This document shows positions 1 through 11,095 of a stretch of 64,000 nucleotides of DNA, piece after piece. The stretch is taken from NCBI GenBank assembly GCA_013396755.1, contig VWZF01005684.1, positions 644,601 through 708,600 of the forward strand, read 5' to 3'. Within the stretch, counting starts at the first letter, position 1. The number at the start of each line of letters is the position of its first letter. Below the pieces are notes generated by a model. It did no database searches and was not told the origin of the DNA. It worked only from the letters and a program-made list of their open reading frames with translations. The translations under genes and the position numbers were made by a program. The DNA comes from Sclerurus mexicanus. Lineage: Eukaryota > Chordata > Aves > Passeriformes > Furnariidae.

Positions 1-3000
1 CAATTACTTCAATATTCAAAGTTAACACAAACAGAAATAATCTGCTGTTAAAACAAATCATAAATGAATAGTAGGGTTTCTGCAATATTTTACCATGTAG
101 CATAGCAACTCTGAAGTCCCAAATTTCCTCCTAGATCTTTCTCCTACATTTGTAATTAGTACAAAACAAAAGGATTTTAATCATTAATGACATAAAGCAG
201 TAAAATGCAAGATCTTCAAGGCATATTTTGTTTCACACACTGTTAACACCGGACAATGCTTGACAAAAATAAAAGCATGTAAAAAGATGATCATCCACGT
301 CACAGCAGCATTTACAGCGACAATACATGTTATATACATTATTCTACTTTTTTGATCTACAATATTGCCTCTGATAATGAAAACTGAAACTGCCATTCTT
401 CCCTAGTTACACAGGTCCTGATGAAGACCTGGAGAGGAATACTCATGATAACTTGTGACACAAACTTTATGACAAGGTGAATGCAGGGTCATTTTTCCCT
501 GATCAGTATATTGCATTGGCAAGATGTGCTTCTCAAGGATCCCTGGCTTTAAACTTTGATTACATAGTCAGAGACTACCAAAAAAAGATTGCGTTGCCTC
601 TCAAAACAATGTATACCACTACCAGGGAACACACTAAGCAATGCCAACAATGTGGATATTAGAGAACCTAACATTTCTATTGCTATTACAGTATGTTGTA
701 TTTTGTCTGATACTTTCAAGAGAATAAAATAAAAAGGGCAGGTATTACCTGCAGGTCAGAGAGTAAGAAGTCGATTTGGAGAAGCCTGTTACAAGCATAA
801 CTTCCAGAGCACAATCAGATGCCATAGGAAAAGTTTTAGAAAGGTCCCTTTGCATATTGTGCCATGGTCATAGTAATGATTTGTGCTCTTAACAAACAGA
901 ACTTGCCTTGTAAATTCATTTTAGTTGCTTTTTCTTAGAGGACAGAGAGCTACCAAATAATGTGTGGGAAAGGTCCTTATTTATTTTGGAAGTTTAAATA
1001 CAAAGTGATTTTCACCAAGCTTAACATATGCACCAGAAAGGGGGAAAAAGTCTGTCTGGTTTTACAAGGCAAAGGCAAGATAAAGGTTTTAAGACAGGCT
1101 GCATAGCATTGTAGAATACTTCACATTTTCATGGTGACAGAGTATAAACTATGGTACTTATCTGGTTTAGTCTATCCTCACTTTGATACTGATGTGTTTT
1201 AGTCTATCCTCATAGATCCACTTCCATGTGTACCTGCTTGTGGCAACCACAGTAAAAGTTTCTGCTTTTCCCCACTTCTTTTTCCTGCAAACCAAGGTTG
1301 GCCTTTCCAATCTTGGCTGGTGTTACTGAAAGAATTCATAAAAACAGCCATTCCCAAGATACATGAACTTAGCACACAGGAAATGAAAAGAAGCAAAGTC
1401 TAAAGCCTTCCTATGAAGATCAAAGGACGTTCTTTGTTTCACTGCTGTCAACAACTTCACATACCACAAGTACTTCAGGGAAAACATCCAAGAACAGCAT
1501 TCCATAGTTCACACCAATGGGATGGGATTTGTCTGGGTCCTCAGCAGATGCCATGCCAATTTAAACATTGTTAATTTATTATGAGCAACAACGATGCAAG
1601 TAGATACATTATTCATAAGAACATCAAAGATCCAAGGAAGAGGGCCACATAAAATTATTTGTTTCAGGTCTCTTTTCAGAGATGATTACACCGTGACAGA
1701 ACCCTGACAGCCAAAACGCTCTACAAACTGGTAGAGAGCCAGACTAAAACGCAACCAGAATTATGCTTAGAAACAGACAAGGCTATTCCAAGTAATTATT
1801 TTATATTTAGAGCATGAGATGGACTTATCAGAAGACCACTCATAACATCACATTTATGCTCAGTTGATAGATAATTTGCATAAGGTCAGACAGGCTGAAT
1901 GCAAGTTACTGGGTTTCATGGAAGGACCCTTTGCCATCTTTGTACATGCTCAGGTGCTACTCAAAACACAGCACACATTACTTTAGTCACTGCACTAATA
2001 TTACAAAATTACAACCATCATAACAGACCCAGGGCTCATAGAGAAGTCAGTGCTCAGTAACCTACAGTGCATAAAAATGCATTACAATGCATCACTCTAA
2101 TTATTACTTCCTAAATCTAAGTAATTACAAAGAATGAATTGAAGGCCAGACAGATGACCGCTGAAACCAGCGGCAATGGAAAGGTGAAAAACAGACGGAA
2201 GGAGGAAGAAGGGGAAGAGACAGAAAGGGAGGTTAAGCTCTTATAGGTGGAGTGAATGAAAAAAGTGTGTCCATGCAATTACTCACATGCAAGATAACCT
2301 CTAAACACACGACTTTCTAAAGACAGAATAGTTCAGACCTTGCTTTAAGCCTGAGTTGGTTCAACTTCATCTATAAATTGACATAAGCAAATTAAGCATC
2401 TTTAGGCCCACATGATTTGGTTCAACATGATACCACCACAGGAATTTAACAACAGTGATATGAACAGCAGGTTTAGAACCCTTCCCTGTTAAACTTTAGC
2501 CAAGCCACAGTTACTACCTGGGACCACGTTCCATCACCAGCATTTAAAAGAAAAGTCATTTACTGACAACAGATTAAAATGCTCTCTGAAGCAAAAACCA
2601 ATCAAAACTCAGACCCTTTTTCTTCAGATATAGAGGCCTTGTTTGAAAGTCATTCTTATATGATGGAATGCTACCTAAGTGAAATTAAGCAAGTAGGTAG
2701 ATGATGTCCCACAACCAGCCTCACAAAGCCTAGGTGGTGTTACACATAGGTGGATGCTCTCAGTGTTAGATTACCTGTATTAAAGGAGCAGAAACTGCTA
2801 CCTGTAATGGAGCAATGCCTACTTTTGAGTCTCAAGACCCACTTCCTAAAGACATTTCAAGGGTGCGAATTCCAACCAAGTATCATCCTCTTAGCTGAAA
2901 GGCAAATGCTTACGTCCTTGCCTTTCACATATGCCAGTTTAGGTAGTTTCCCATCTCAGACTGATTACCATTCTAGGCACTGGTGGTTTCTTTTAAACAA

Positions 3001-3139
3001 GCAGCAAGTGCAGCTACTTAATTCAGGGCTGACAATCTTACTTCCAGGAGTGTTGTAATGCTGAGTATTGTATCTTTGCACTTCCATTTGTGAATCTAGC
3101 TATAGGTACTAGGCCATAAACAAATTAAAAGAGCGTCAC
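1..3139. other. Intergenic DNA left of the NDUFS6 3' end
   Basis: No gene, RNA or recognisable transposable element was found here. The DNA is AT-rich and the open frames are short and unlike any family I know, including a 102-codon plus-strand frame at 2750-3058. A 75-base open stretch at 1465-1539 (minus) has AG and GT at its edges but is judged chance (see rejected items). By synteny with the human NDUFS6-IRX4 interval this would be intergenic DNA on the IRX4 side. Confidence 0.6.
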
Positions 3140-4243
3140 TGTACTGGGTTTGCATGGACAGGTTTTGGTAGAGAGGATGGGGCTACAGGGGTGGCTTCTG
3201 TGAGAAGCTGCTGGAAGTTTCCTCCATGTCCAATAGAGCCAATGCCAGCCAGCTCCAAGACGGACATGCTGCTGGCCAAGGCTGAGCCAATCAGAAATAG
3301 TTGTAATGGCTTTGTGATAAAATATTTTAAAAGGAAAAATAAAGTTATTGTGCAGATGTAATTGTGGCCAAAGAGCAGAGTGAGAATGTGAGAGGAACAG
3401 CTCTGCAGACACCAAGGTCAGCAGAGAAGGGGGAGAAGGTGCTCCAGGCACTGTAGCTGAGGTTCCCCTGCAGCCCATGATGCACACAATGGTGAGGCAG
3501 CTGTGCCCCTGCAGCCCATGGAGGACCACAGGGGTGCAGAGATCCACCTGAGCCCATGGAGGAGCCCAAGCTGGAGCAGCTGGATGCCCAAGAGAGGGCT
3601 ATGAATCCACTGGAAACCCATGCTGGAGCAGGATCCTGGCAGGGACCTGCTGAGCCATGGAGAGACGAGCCCACACTGGAGCAGGTTTCATGACAGGACT
3701 TGTGACCCTGTGGGGGACCCACACTGGAATAGGCTGTACCTGAAGGACTGGCATCCATGGCAGAATGACCCACACTGGATCAATTTGTGGAGAACTGTTG
3801 CCTATGGGATGGACTCACATTGGAGAAGTTCATGGAGGACTGTTTCCTGTGGGAGGGACCCCACACTGGAGCAGGCAACTCTTCTCCCTGAGCAGTGGCA
3901 GGAACATCGTGTGATGAACTGACCACAGCCCCAGTTCCCCGTCTCCCTGCGCTGCTGGGGGAGGACACAGAACTTGGAAAGGAGAGAGGGGCAGGGGAAA
4001 GGTGTTTTTAAGATTTATTTTACTTCTCATTATTCTGCTCTGATTTTGTTAGTAATAAATTCAATTAATATCCCAAATCGAGTTGGTTTTGCCTATGATG
4101 GTTTTTAGCAAGTGATCTCTCCCAAACCTTATCTCAATACATGAACCCTTGGTTATACTTTTTCTCACCTGTCCACTTGTGGAAGGGAGTCATAGAGCAG
4201 CACTGGTGGGTGCCTGGTGTCCAGCCAGGGTCAAACCATTGCA
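3140..4243 (+). mobile_element. Solo LTR of an avian ERVL-like endogenous retrovirus (about 1.1 kb)
   Basis: The element opens with TGTACTGGGTTTGCATGG and closes near GGGTCAAACCATTGCA, giving the TG...CA ends of a retroviral LTR. Its body has the layout I recall for a common avian ERVL-type LTR. There is a CCAATCAG-type box near 3285, an A-rich stretch near 3320, and a GC-richer middle with about seven degenerate copies of a motif like CCCACACTGGAGCAG between about 3553 and 3885. An AATAAA lies near 4053 and a T-rich end follows. No internal retroviral genes flank it, so it is a solo LTR left by recombination. The frames in it are by-products of the internal repeats. A clean 5-bp target duplication was not found, so the right edge is approximate. 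Confidence 0.8.
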
Positions 4244-4533
4244 ATTCACACAATGCAAAAGACAAAGATCTAAGATAAGTAATCACCTAGTAATTCAGTG
4301 TTAAAAAGAATACATAACTACTCAGTACAATACATACCTATGCTGCAGCCAACCACCACTTCCAAGCCTTCAAGAAGTCTGCCAAACACGAAAACCAAAT
4401 TAAGTACAAAGCAGATATTATAATACCATTCAGCTCTCAAATACTTGACCAGCTGGGTTTTAAAAACGTACAGATTGGACTTTCCATATTTAAGATAAAC
4501 ACAAATGCTAATCTTGGCTTTCTAAATATATTG
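4244..4533. other. Flank between the solo LTR and the NDUFS6 polyadenylation signal
   Basis: AT-rich unique DNA downstream of NDUFS6 on its own (minus) strand. Nothing further is recognised. Confidence 0.6.
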
Positions 4534-4539
4534 TTTATT
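4534..4539 (-). promoter_or_regulatory. NDUFS6: NDUFS6 polyadenylation signal (AATAAA)
   Basis: TTTATT on the plus strand is AATAAA on the NDUFS6 strand, about 55 bases beyond the stop codon. This gives a short 3' UTR, which fits a small housekeeping mitochondrial gene. The cleavage site would fall roughly 10-30 bases further, near 4505-4525; no transcript evidence is available. Confidence 0.65.
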
Positions 4540-4594
4540 TATAGTTAAATGTTAACATCTGAACAGAAGTCTGCAATCACATAGGGATAATCTT

Positions 4595-4660
4595 TCAATG
4601 ATGCTTCTGTTTAAACTGAAGTCCACAGTAGCCACATGTTCCGGTCTTTGTATCTTTGTC
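4595..4660 (-). CDS. NDUFS6: NDUFS6 exon 4 (terminal coding exon)
   Basis: It reads DKDTKTGTCGYCGLQF then KQKHH and a TGA stop (TCA at 4595-4597 on the plus strand). The acceptor is a TTTTTGCAG tract at 4661-4669. The CxxC pair supplies the last two zinc ligands. The human protein ends in a similar histidine-rich tail. Confidence 0.96.
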   Translation of the reverse strand, partial: DKDTKTGTCGYCGLQFKQKHH

Positions 4661-7600
4661 CTGCAAAAATATAAAAACACAACATCTGCTATTTTCACTT
4701 CACAAACTTCAAGAAATTACAATTTTTCCCTTATTTATTTGTGCTATCTTAAAACTGATCAATATAGTTTAATCTTATTTAAAACACTAGAAGCAAGAGT
4801 GATGGTATGAGGTTCATGCTTTATTTCTGTACCCTAAGCAGCTTCCTTTCTGCCAGACTTTCAACTACCAGGGCTAATTTCAACAATATAATTTTAAAGT
4901 CAAGTGATATCTCTTCAGCAATAAAGGACCCTCTTACCAAACCGGACATCTTAAGCCAGTTCAGTCATATCTATTCCAATGTTTCTGAATGAGAAGATCA
5001 CTTCATACTGAGAACAGTACTTAAGCAACAAGTCATCACTGTTGATTCCACTAAGGTCATATGACAGTAGCCTCAATATTTTAATTCTCTAGAACAAGAA
5101 TACACTGGAAACCATCACTACAGTCAATAGAAGAACAAGACAACAATTATTTGATTCTCTGTCTGTGACTGAAACATTAAACCTTCAGAACTACTAGGAT
5201 TCCCAAAGACTGAAAGAGGGGTTTGGTTGGTTGGTTTTCTCTTCTTTCCCCTTTAAACTTGCAAGATTCAAAATAAACTGCATATTCCTAAGAATACTGC
5301 AAATGCATTGTCAATCTACATGGTGTAATTTAAATAATTAGAGTTTCAACACACAGCAAGATTTTTTTTGCTCTCAGGGCACTGCTTGTTCTTATTACTT
5401 CACTTAAATTCTTTAAAAAAAAAAATACTGTCCTATTAAATTAAAATTTCAAGAAGAAATTTCCCTAACTTCAAGTAGGAGCCTTCTAATTCTTCTGATT
5501 TTATATTAGGCAACAAATAAAATGAGCACCTCAAGCACTTCCTCCTTTTACTTTGTTAAACTAACATGACAAAAAGATAATTTTACAAACAATTTACAGG
5601 CAAAACATGCTATAGGCAGAATAATGATATTACCAAGTTTATGTATACTTTAGGATGTCCCAAAGCTCCACCACCACCATCACATGATATCACTCTGCTT
5701 TCAACTTCACTCACAGGCTGCTCTGCTATCAAATCAATTGCAAAATTCTTGTTCACCTGTAAGAAAAAGAAGGAAACTTTCAGATACCTCTCTCACTCAG
5801 ACAGAAAGCAATTGCCATTTGCTGCCTCCCCAAGCAGTTCCACTACAGCCATTTTGAGAAGTTTCTGCATAGGCTTCCTCCCACCTCCTCCACCAACTCA
5901 ATGCCACAAGCCAGATCAAAGAACTACACGTTAAACTCTACAAAAGTAATCCCCTTCCCCTGACACAGACAGGCCACATTGGCACTTGGGTCTATGTGAG
6001 CCAAGCAGATTCAGCAGAGAGGTGAGCAGGAACAAGCGGACAAGAATAGAAGATATTTAACTAACACTGCCTCTGTAGTCTGCTTTAGTGACTACATGAT
6101 AAAATTGCAAAAGAATCAGTGCTGCTAAACTCAAAAATAAGTGAGACATGTAAGGTCAGGCATGAGATAAAACAATTCCTGGTAATTTAGAGTCTCTAAC
6201 TATGCACCTTATGCTATCACGGCACAGGAATCTCCTGAAAACATGAATGGGGTGTATAAAAACAGCCAGAAAGACAAATTGTTCATCATTAGAAAAAAGA
6301 AAAGCCTCTAAATGTCAGAACACCACTCTGTAAATCTGTCATATACACTTCCTGAATATGCATCTCACTGACAAGTAGGGCTTTTTCCTAGAGCACACAT
6401 GCGTGGCCTGGCAAACATCTCCATCTCTGGACAGGATGGCAACACAGCAGATTTTGCCTCAGCAGGAACTACAGCACTCCCACAGACTCCACGCCAGCAC
6501 TGAGCAGACAACCACCATTGCAGCTCAGGTAAAAATACTCCAGGAGGGCCAGCTTTTTCAAAGGCAATGTTATACACACATGAATATCAAATAATACGTA
6601 TGCCCAAAGAAGGCACTATCTACTGCTCTGTGTATAATGTTCATAAATATGGTGTTATTTGATTCTTGGGAAAGAGATAGCTACACATTCATTATATGAA
6701 TCCTTAAGAATAACAGCGGTATTCTTAAACAGTTCTAGCACACAACAATGTAGTATCTTTCACCAGGTCTCCAATTAAGTCTCCCCAAAATCAGCACTTC
6801 TGGTACAGAAGTGGAAAAGTCAGTTTTGCCAACAATGAATCTGTCTTTACCAAAAGAAAATAATAACTTAAAAAAAGTTTACAAAAAATTAAGTTTTGGT
6901 ATTGAAGCAAATTGCAACATTAAGAACCCCACTTTCTGGGGCTTGTGTCCACGAATAGTATGCAACTTTTGCCAAACTGCAAGGACTTTTACTGCTGTTT
7001 TTAATAATGCTCAAAATTGTGCAGCTTTGATTTCATTCTAAAGGACAGAGATAGCACCACGATACACCCACCTTAGCTTCAAGATCAGGACCAAGAACTT
7101 CACTCTTGCTAATATTTTATAACCACAAAGCTATCTGTGAGGAGAAGGGAAAGCAAAAATCTCTAATCCACTGTATAGCTACGATTTGTCTGTGGTTCAG
7201 TCTACTAAACAAGAGACAGTCTAGGAATTCACACGGAAACACACCACACACACACAAAAAAAAGAGTGGTTTCAGTTACATCAAGTCCCTTCAACTAAAG
7301 CGCACCTGTACTTTGCAGGAAGGGGCTGTTTCTCTCAGCACATCCAGACATGCCTTGCCCAACGCATAATTCAGTGGGCAATTACTTTCCAGGCCACAGG
7401 ACATGGCCAGGTTTGACAATTCCATTGCTGTTTCTTTCTACTTACTTGCCTGTGCCAGTGCATGATCTGGGAGATCAACAAGATAAAACCAAACTTGGAT
7501 TTGACCCAAGTCCAAATATCCAGAGGGACAGCAGGAGAGAGTACTTAACACAGACCAACACTGAGATGAGTTTTCACATCTTCAACTGCTGCACCAGCTC

Positions 7601-9714
7601 AACAGAAAGGGTAGAGCTGAAATGGGAATGGTAGTGTTGAACTGAGTCCTGTGTCACCTTAGGGATTACAGCAGGGCAGCATGACCTAGTTGGACTGCAG
7701 CAGGTGCAGTTTAGCAGTTGTCATGCTTGGTTTTCTCAAAGCTACTTGCTTTAGATCCTTACCAGAGAGCACTAATCCCCCAGTTCAGCACATCCAGCAC
7801 AGAGAACAATGATGTCGGCTAAAACACGTGGATTTCTTTAAAAATTAGGCTGGCAGAACTGAGGGGACAATAACCACATACTCTAAGGCCATGCCTCTGG
7901 GCCTGGCCACCTGAAGCACCGAGGCATGGGCCCAAACAGCCTCACTGGGGGAGTCCAGAGGCTGTGTCCCCAGGCAAGAAAGCTGCCCTGGCTTGACTGG
8001 GCTGATCACAAGCCAGGCTCAAACACCTGGCCCATACTGAAGGCAAGGAGAAAAAGCAACAAGAAGGAAGTCATCAGCACTGCAGGTGAGCTTTTGCTTC
8101 AGAAACAAGACAACGTTCAGATTACAGACACGGCTGTCAAACCCTAACACTAGCAGCTGAAACACACTGCGGAATAATGGCGAACCCCTACAGAGAGATC
8201 CCATTAATAAACACTGATGAGGATCATTTTAAGTATATAACGTGTAAATTTTAACCCAATTTCACAATTAAAACTTAGCATTAAACATTGCTCAGCAGAC
8301 TTAAAGCTTGACTTTTGCTGGAGAAGCAAGAACTGGATTGAAGTGAAAACCCTGGGTGTTCCACACCACGCAGAGTCTGAAATCACCTGATGGCAAAGGC
8401 ACATTAGAGGAATCACTCCCTGTGGAGAATTAGGCTCAAGGAAGATGTCCTACAAAGTTACAGAAGTAGCAGAGAAACAGGCAGTACACTTGAAAGTGAC
8501 CTCCTTTACCAACCATCCTCCCAGAATTAAGCTGTCAGCATTTTAAGTGACATTTTCATTTAATTATTTCACACATAGATTCACTATTTTTTTCACATAG
8601 AATGAGTTAAATTGGATCCACAATACAATGAGGTAAACTCAATACGAAAACTTGGAAATCTGTATAATTAGTTCAGGTTAATTTAAGAAGAGAATAATTA
8701 TACGAAGTTACATTAAAAATCTACCACACCTTATATTTAATGCCTCCACTATACATAAACATTTATAGTATTAACATTAAAACGCTAATCAGAGGTTCAG
8801 GTATTGAGAAATACAATTTAGCTGAAACAATCTGTGTTCCTCTCCCAAAGGCCAGCAGATGCCTCATGGAGCTGTGCTGCTTGATCATTAGAGAAAACCC
8901 AGGGCTAAAGGACTTATCAATAGAGTGGGTATGTGAAACTCTAAGCAGTAGAAACAAGCCCACGAGATACCTGCAGCGTAGTGTACTTGGATGATGCTGG
9001 TATTACCAGACTTTGCGTTTGAGGCTTCATTATTTCATAATACTCTACATTTTACTTTTATTTGTTACACCACTCTTTCAGCAACTGATTCTCAGGCTCT
9101 TCAAATGAAGTGGCCTCAAAAAACTCATATTGGATAAAGATCAAAATTTTAACTATATTTGAAAACACATCTGTAACACAGATACATAAACACATGCACA
9201 ATTAAGAGTAATTACGTAATTTTTCTTAATATAAATGGCACTAAAAACATACAAAAAATTTCTTAAAACAAAATCTGTTCCAAGTTTAAGATGCTTAAAT
9301 GCCTACAACTTCAACAACCTAAATGCAATACAGGTGTAGAGCAAGTATTGAGTTTTTCCACATTAGTCAAAAGTGGCAAGGTACACTGAAGCTACTAAAA
9401 GCTATCTTAAAAAAGGTATTTTCGCTTAAGTGAAAAAAGACCTCAAATCACTGAAGCCCAAAACCCAAACCAGTTTGTTTGATTTTGGTTGGGGGTTTTG
9501 GGTCTGCTTGGTTTCTTGGTTGTTTTTTTTTTGCTGGGGATGGGGGCCTTTGGTTTGGGGTTTTTTTATGACAATCAGGTTGAGAACATCACTATCAGGT
9601 ACAAAGAAAAAACCCACAAACTACCCCCCCTCCTCTGTAAGAAAAAGTAGAATGAGTTACCTCCTTTTGTCGTCCAACAAATCTAACTCTTCTATAATCC
9701 TTCTCTTCATATAC
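4595..9714 (-). CDS. NDUFS6: NDUFS6, complex I 13 kDa zinc-binding subunit (exons 2-4; exon 1 missing)
   Basis: NDUFS6 is a nuclear-encoded accessory subunit of mitochondrial NADH:ubiquinone oxidoreductase. It binds zinc in the matrix arm and is needed for late assembly of the N-module. Coding segments on the minus strand are 9661-9714 (18 codons), 5634-5756 (41 codons) and 4595-4660 (21 codons plus TGA). All junctions are phase 0 with AG/GT borders, and the 80 residues equal the length of the same exons in the human protein (124 residues in all). Recognisable segments are DYRRVRFVGRQKE, NFAIDLIAEQPVSEVE, CDGGGGALGHPKVYINL and GTCGYCGLQF. The four zinc ligands (Cys and His in CDGGGGALGH, two Cys in CGYC) are intact and no frame is broken. 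Exon 1, which carries the mitochondrial transit peptide and start codon, is absent, most likely lost in the N run at 10488-10555. MRPL36 lies head-to-head. Confidence 0.96.
4661..5633 (-). other. NDUFS6 intron 3
   Basis: A 973-base AT-rich intron with donor TTG|GTAATA (5633) and acceptor TTGCAG (4661). No transposable element or exon-like sequence is recognised in it; it contains only A/T homopolymer runs near 5366 and 5414. Confidence 0.85.
5634..5756 (-). CDS. NDUFS6: NDUFS6 exon 3
   Basis: A 123-base exon of 41 codons running from VNKNFAIDLIAEQPV to HPKVYINL. It holds the first two zinc ligands in CDGGGGALGH. The acceptor is CTTACAG|GTG and the donor TTG|GTAATA. The match to the human exon is nearly residue for residue. 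Confidence 0.97.
5757..9660 (-). other. NDUFS6 intron 2
   Basis: A 3.9 kb intron with donor GAG|GTAACT (9660) and acceptor CTTACAG (5757). A moderately GC-richer block at about 7320-8200 contains short frames that match nothing I know. A T/G-rich low-complexity patch lies at about 9475-9570. No definite CR1 or LTR is recognised. Confidence 0.85.
9661..9714 (-). CDS. NDUFS6: NDUFS6 exon 2
   Basis: A 54-base exon encoding VYEEKDYRRVRFVGRQKE, the most conserved N-terminal block of the mature subunit. The acceptor is ACTTTCTAG|GTA and the donor GAG|GTAACT, both phase 0. In human this exon follows an exon 1 ending in THTGQ; no such sequence exists between here and the N run. Confidence 0.97.
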
Positions 9715-10284
9715 CTAGAAAGTAAAATAAATTTGACCTTATTTAAATAGCAACCACTATAAACAAAGAACACAGAGGTTTGTAGAACGGGTTGAACTGT
9801 TTCCTTGGTTTAAGTACTATCATCTTACGAGTATGTCCTATACAGAAAAAGTAGTATCCAGTAAACAAAAGACAGCTCTAACAGAGCTGAACACAGATTT
9901 ATTACTCCTGCATTTCCTTGATCTCCCACTGACATCTAGGAGGTGAACCAAACTAGGAAACTGAAGTTTTGTATTTATTTCTGTTAAGCAACCACAGCGA
10001 GAGCCTTCCCACGCTGTCTCCACCAGCCATGCCCCTCTCGCATCTCCAGACGAGCCTCCCCCGCTCGCACTCTCACTTTCTCCATTAGGGAAAAGATAAA
10101 TTGGAGTTACAAGGCACTGACACGAGGGTTGCTCCCACCTGTCAGCTCCTCGTCTGGGTCAAAGGCCGGGCTGGGAGCAGAACGCTACGCAATTCCCAAT
10201 GACCCCGCTCCTAATTGGGGTTTTTCTCTGAAACCCTGCGTACGGATCACACAAGGGCACTAATTCCCACAGCGCCTTCTAAAC
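9715..10284 (-). other. Distal part of NDUFS6 intron 1
   Basis: GC content rises towards the promoter. I looked on the minus strand for an exon ending in a sequence like GEKxTHTGQ before a GT donor and found none. The nearest look-alike, near 10076-10095 (MEKVRV followed by unrelated residues), is not credible. The stretch is therefore read as intron, with exon 1 further right. Confidence 0.7.
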
Positions 10285-10487
10285 GGGGAATCAGAGAATC
10301 ACACAGAGTCGGAAAAGACCGCTGGGACCGCCGAGTCCAACCCGTGGCCCAGCCCCCCCGAGTCACCCAGGCCGCGGCACCGAGAGCCACGGCCGGTCTA
10401 ACCTTAAACACCGCCGGGGACGGTGACCCCTCCGCCTCCCCGGCAGCGCAGTCCAGGGTGCAGCCACCCTTTCTCTGAAGGAATTCC
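10285..10487 (-). mobile_element. CR1 LINE 3' fragment, unusually CpG-rich, cut by the assembly gap
   Basis: The text reads as a reversed CR1 3' end. It begins AGAATCACACAGAGTCGGAA, then GAGTCCAACCC and, near the gap, CACCCTTTCTCTGAAGGAATTC, which matches the CR1 block before TCCTAATATCCAACC. About 17 CpG dinucleotides occur in these 200 bases. The 508-base CR1 at 51.3 kb has two. The fragment runs into the Ns, so its other end is unknown. It lies in NDUFS6 intron 1 or the shared promoter region. Confidence 0.85.
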
Positions 10488-10555
10488 NNNNNNNNNNNNN
10501 NNNNNNNNNNNNNNNNNNNNNNNNNNNNNNNNNNNNNNNNNNNNNNNNNNNNNNN
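10488..10555. other. Assembly gap (68 N) at the NDUFS6/MRPL36 bidirectional promoter
   Basis: All bases are N. By gene structure this interval should contain the rest of the CR1 fragment, NDUFS6 exon 1 (about 44 codons in human), the divergent promoter, and the MRPL36 start with its transit peptide. That cannot fit into 68 bases, so the N count is a placeholder or an underestimate. GC-rich bird promoters are often lost this way in short-read assemblies. Confidence 0.9.
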
Positions 10556-10743
10556 CGCCGCCGTGCTGGGCGCCCCGCGGGCTGCTGGCCGTGCCGCCGC
10601 CGCCCGGGCCGGCGCCGGCGGCGGGGCTGAAGACGAAGACGGTGCTGAAGCGGCGCTGCAAGGATTGCTACATCGTGCGGCGGCGCGGGCGGCTGTACGT
10701 GTGCTGCAAGACCAACCCGCGGCACAAGCAGCGCAAGGGGTAG
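10556..10743 (+). CDS. MRPL36: MRPL36, mitochondrial ribosomal protein bL36m (N-terminus missing)
   Basis: bL36m is a tiny zinc-ribbon protein of the large subunit of the mitochondrial ribosome. The frame enters from the N run and gives 61 residues up to TAG at 10741-10743. A proline-rich linker is followed by the conserved core KTVLKRRCKDCYIV, then RRRGRLYVCCKTNPRHKQRK. The zinc ligands are the CKDC pair, the second Cys of the CC pair and the His of NPRH. The human protein has 103 residues, so roughly 40 residues with the start codon and mitochondrial targeting peptide lie in the gap. The region is very GC-rich and the coding part appears to be in one exon, as in human. NDUFS6 lies divergently on the other side of the gap, implying one shared CpG-island promoter. 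Confidence 0.95.
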
Positions 10744-11095
10744 CCCCGGGCGCGGCGGGGCGGGCCCATCGCGGGCTCGCCTGTCCCCGCTGTCGTGCGG
10801 CCCGGCTGCCCCCGGCCTCGGAGAGCTGCCGGCGGGCACACGGGAGCGACAGCGCCTCGTCTGGACCCGGACCCGCGGAGCGAGTTAAGTCCCGGACCGT
10901 CCTTGCCGTAACCTCAGGCCGTGGATGCTGGGAAGTGAAATGGGAAGCCACAACTCTCAGGACCTCTTGTCGTCTTAGTCATGAAGCCGTACTTTAAATC
11001 GCCTCGCTGTATGGGTGAAACGGAATCATCGGAATCTCAGATGCGTTTCTGTTTAATTAAAGCAAAATGAAAATAAACCACATTATGTTCATTCT
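10744..11095 (+). other. MRPL36: MRPL36 3' UTR with polyadenylation signals
   Basis: GC-rich DNA after the stop codon gives way to AT-rich DNA near 11040. ATTAAA at 11056-11061 and AATAAA at 11072-11077 are the likely polyadenylation signals, giving a 3' UTR of about 330-350 bases. The CpG island ends within this stretch. Confidence 0.7.

Noticed and set aside
1465..1539. A 75-base open, phase-0 exon-like stretch on the minus strand with AG before and a good donor (GTG|GTATGTG) after.
   Set aside because: The acceptor has no pyrimidine tract, the 25 residues match no protein I know, and no partner exon is visible. Chance is the simplest reading.
3345..3922. Long frames of 100-142 codons on both strands.
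   Set aside because: They lie wholly inside the solo LTR and arise from its internal repeats.
10071..10135. MEKVRV-like reading on the minus strand, resembling the end of NDUFS6 exon 1.
   Set aside because: Only GEK-like residues agree. The expected THTGQ before the donor is missing and the surrounding residues are unrelated.
10423..10487. An ATG at 10423 in frame with MRPL36 across the Ns.
   Set aside because: It lies in the CR1 fragment and the frame is joined only through unknown bases, so it is not the MRPL36 start.
10247..10997. Large frames of 144-234 codons around the MRPL36 region.
   Set aside because: They read through the N run or are GC-rich shadow frames of MRPL36.
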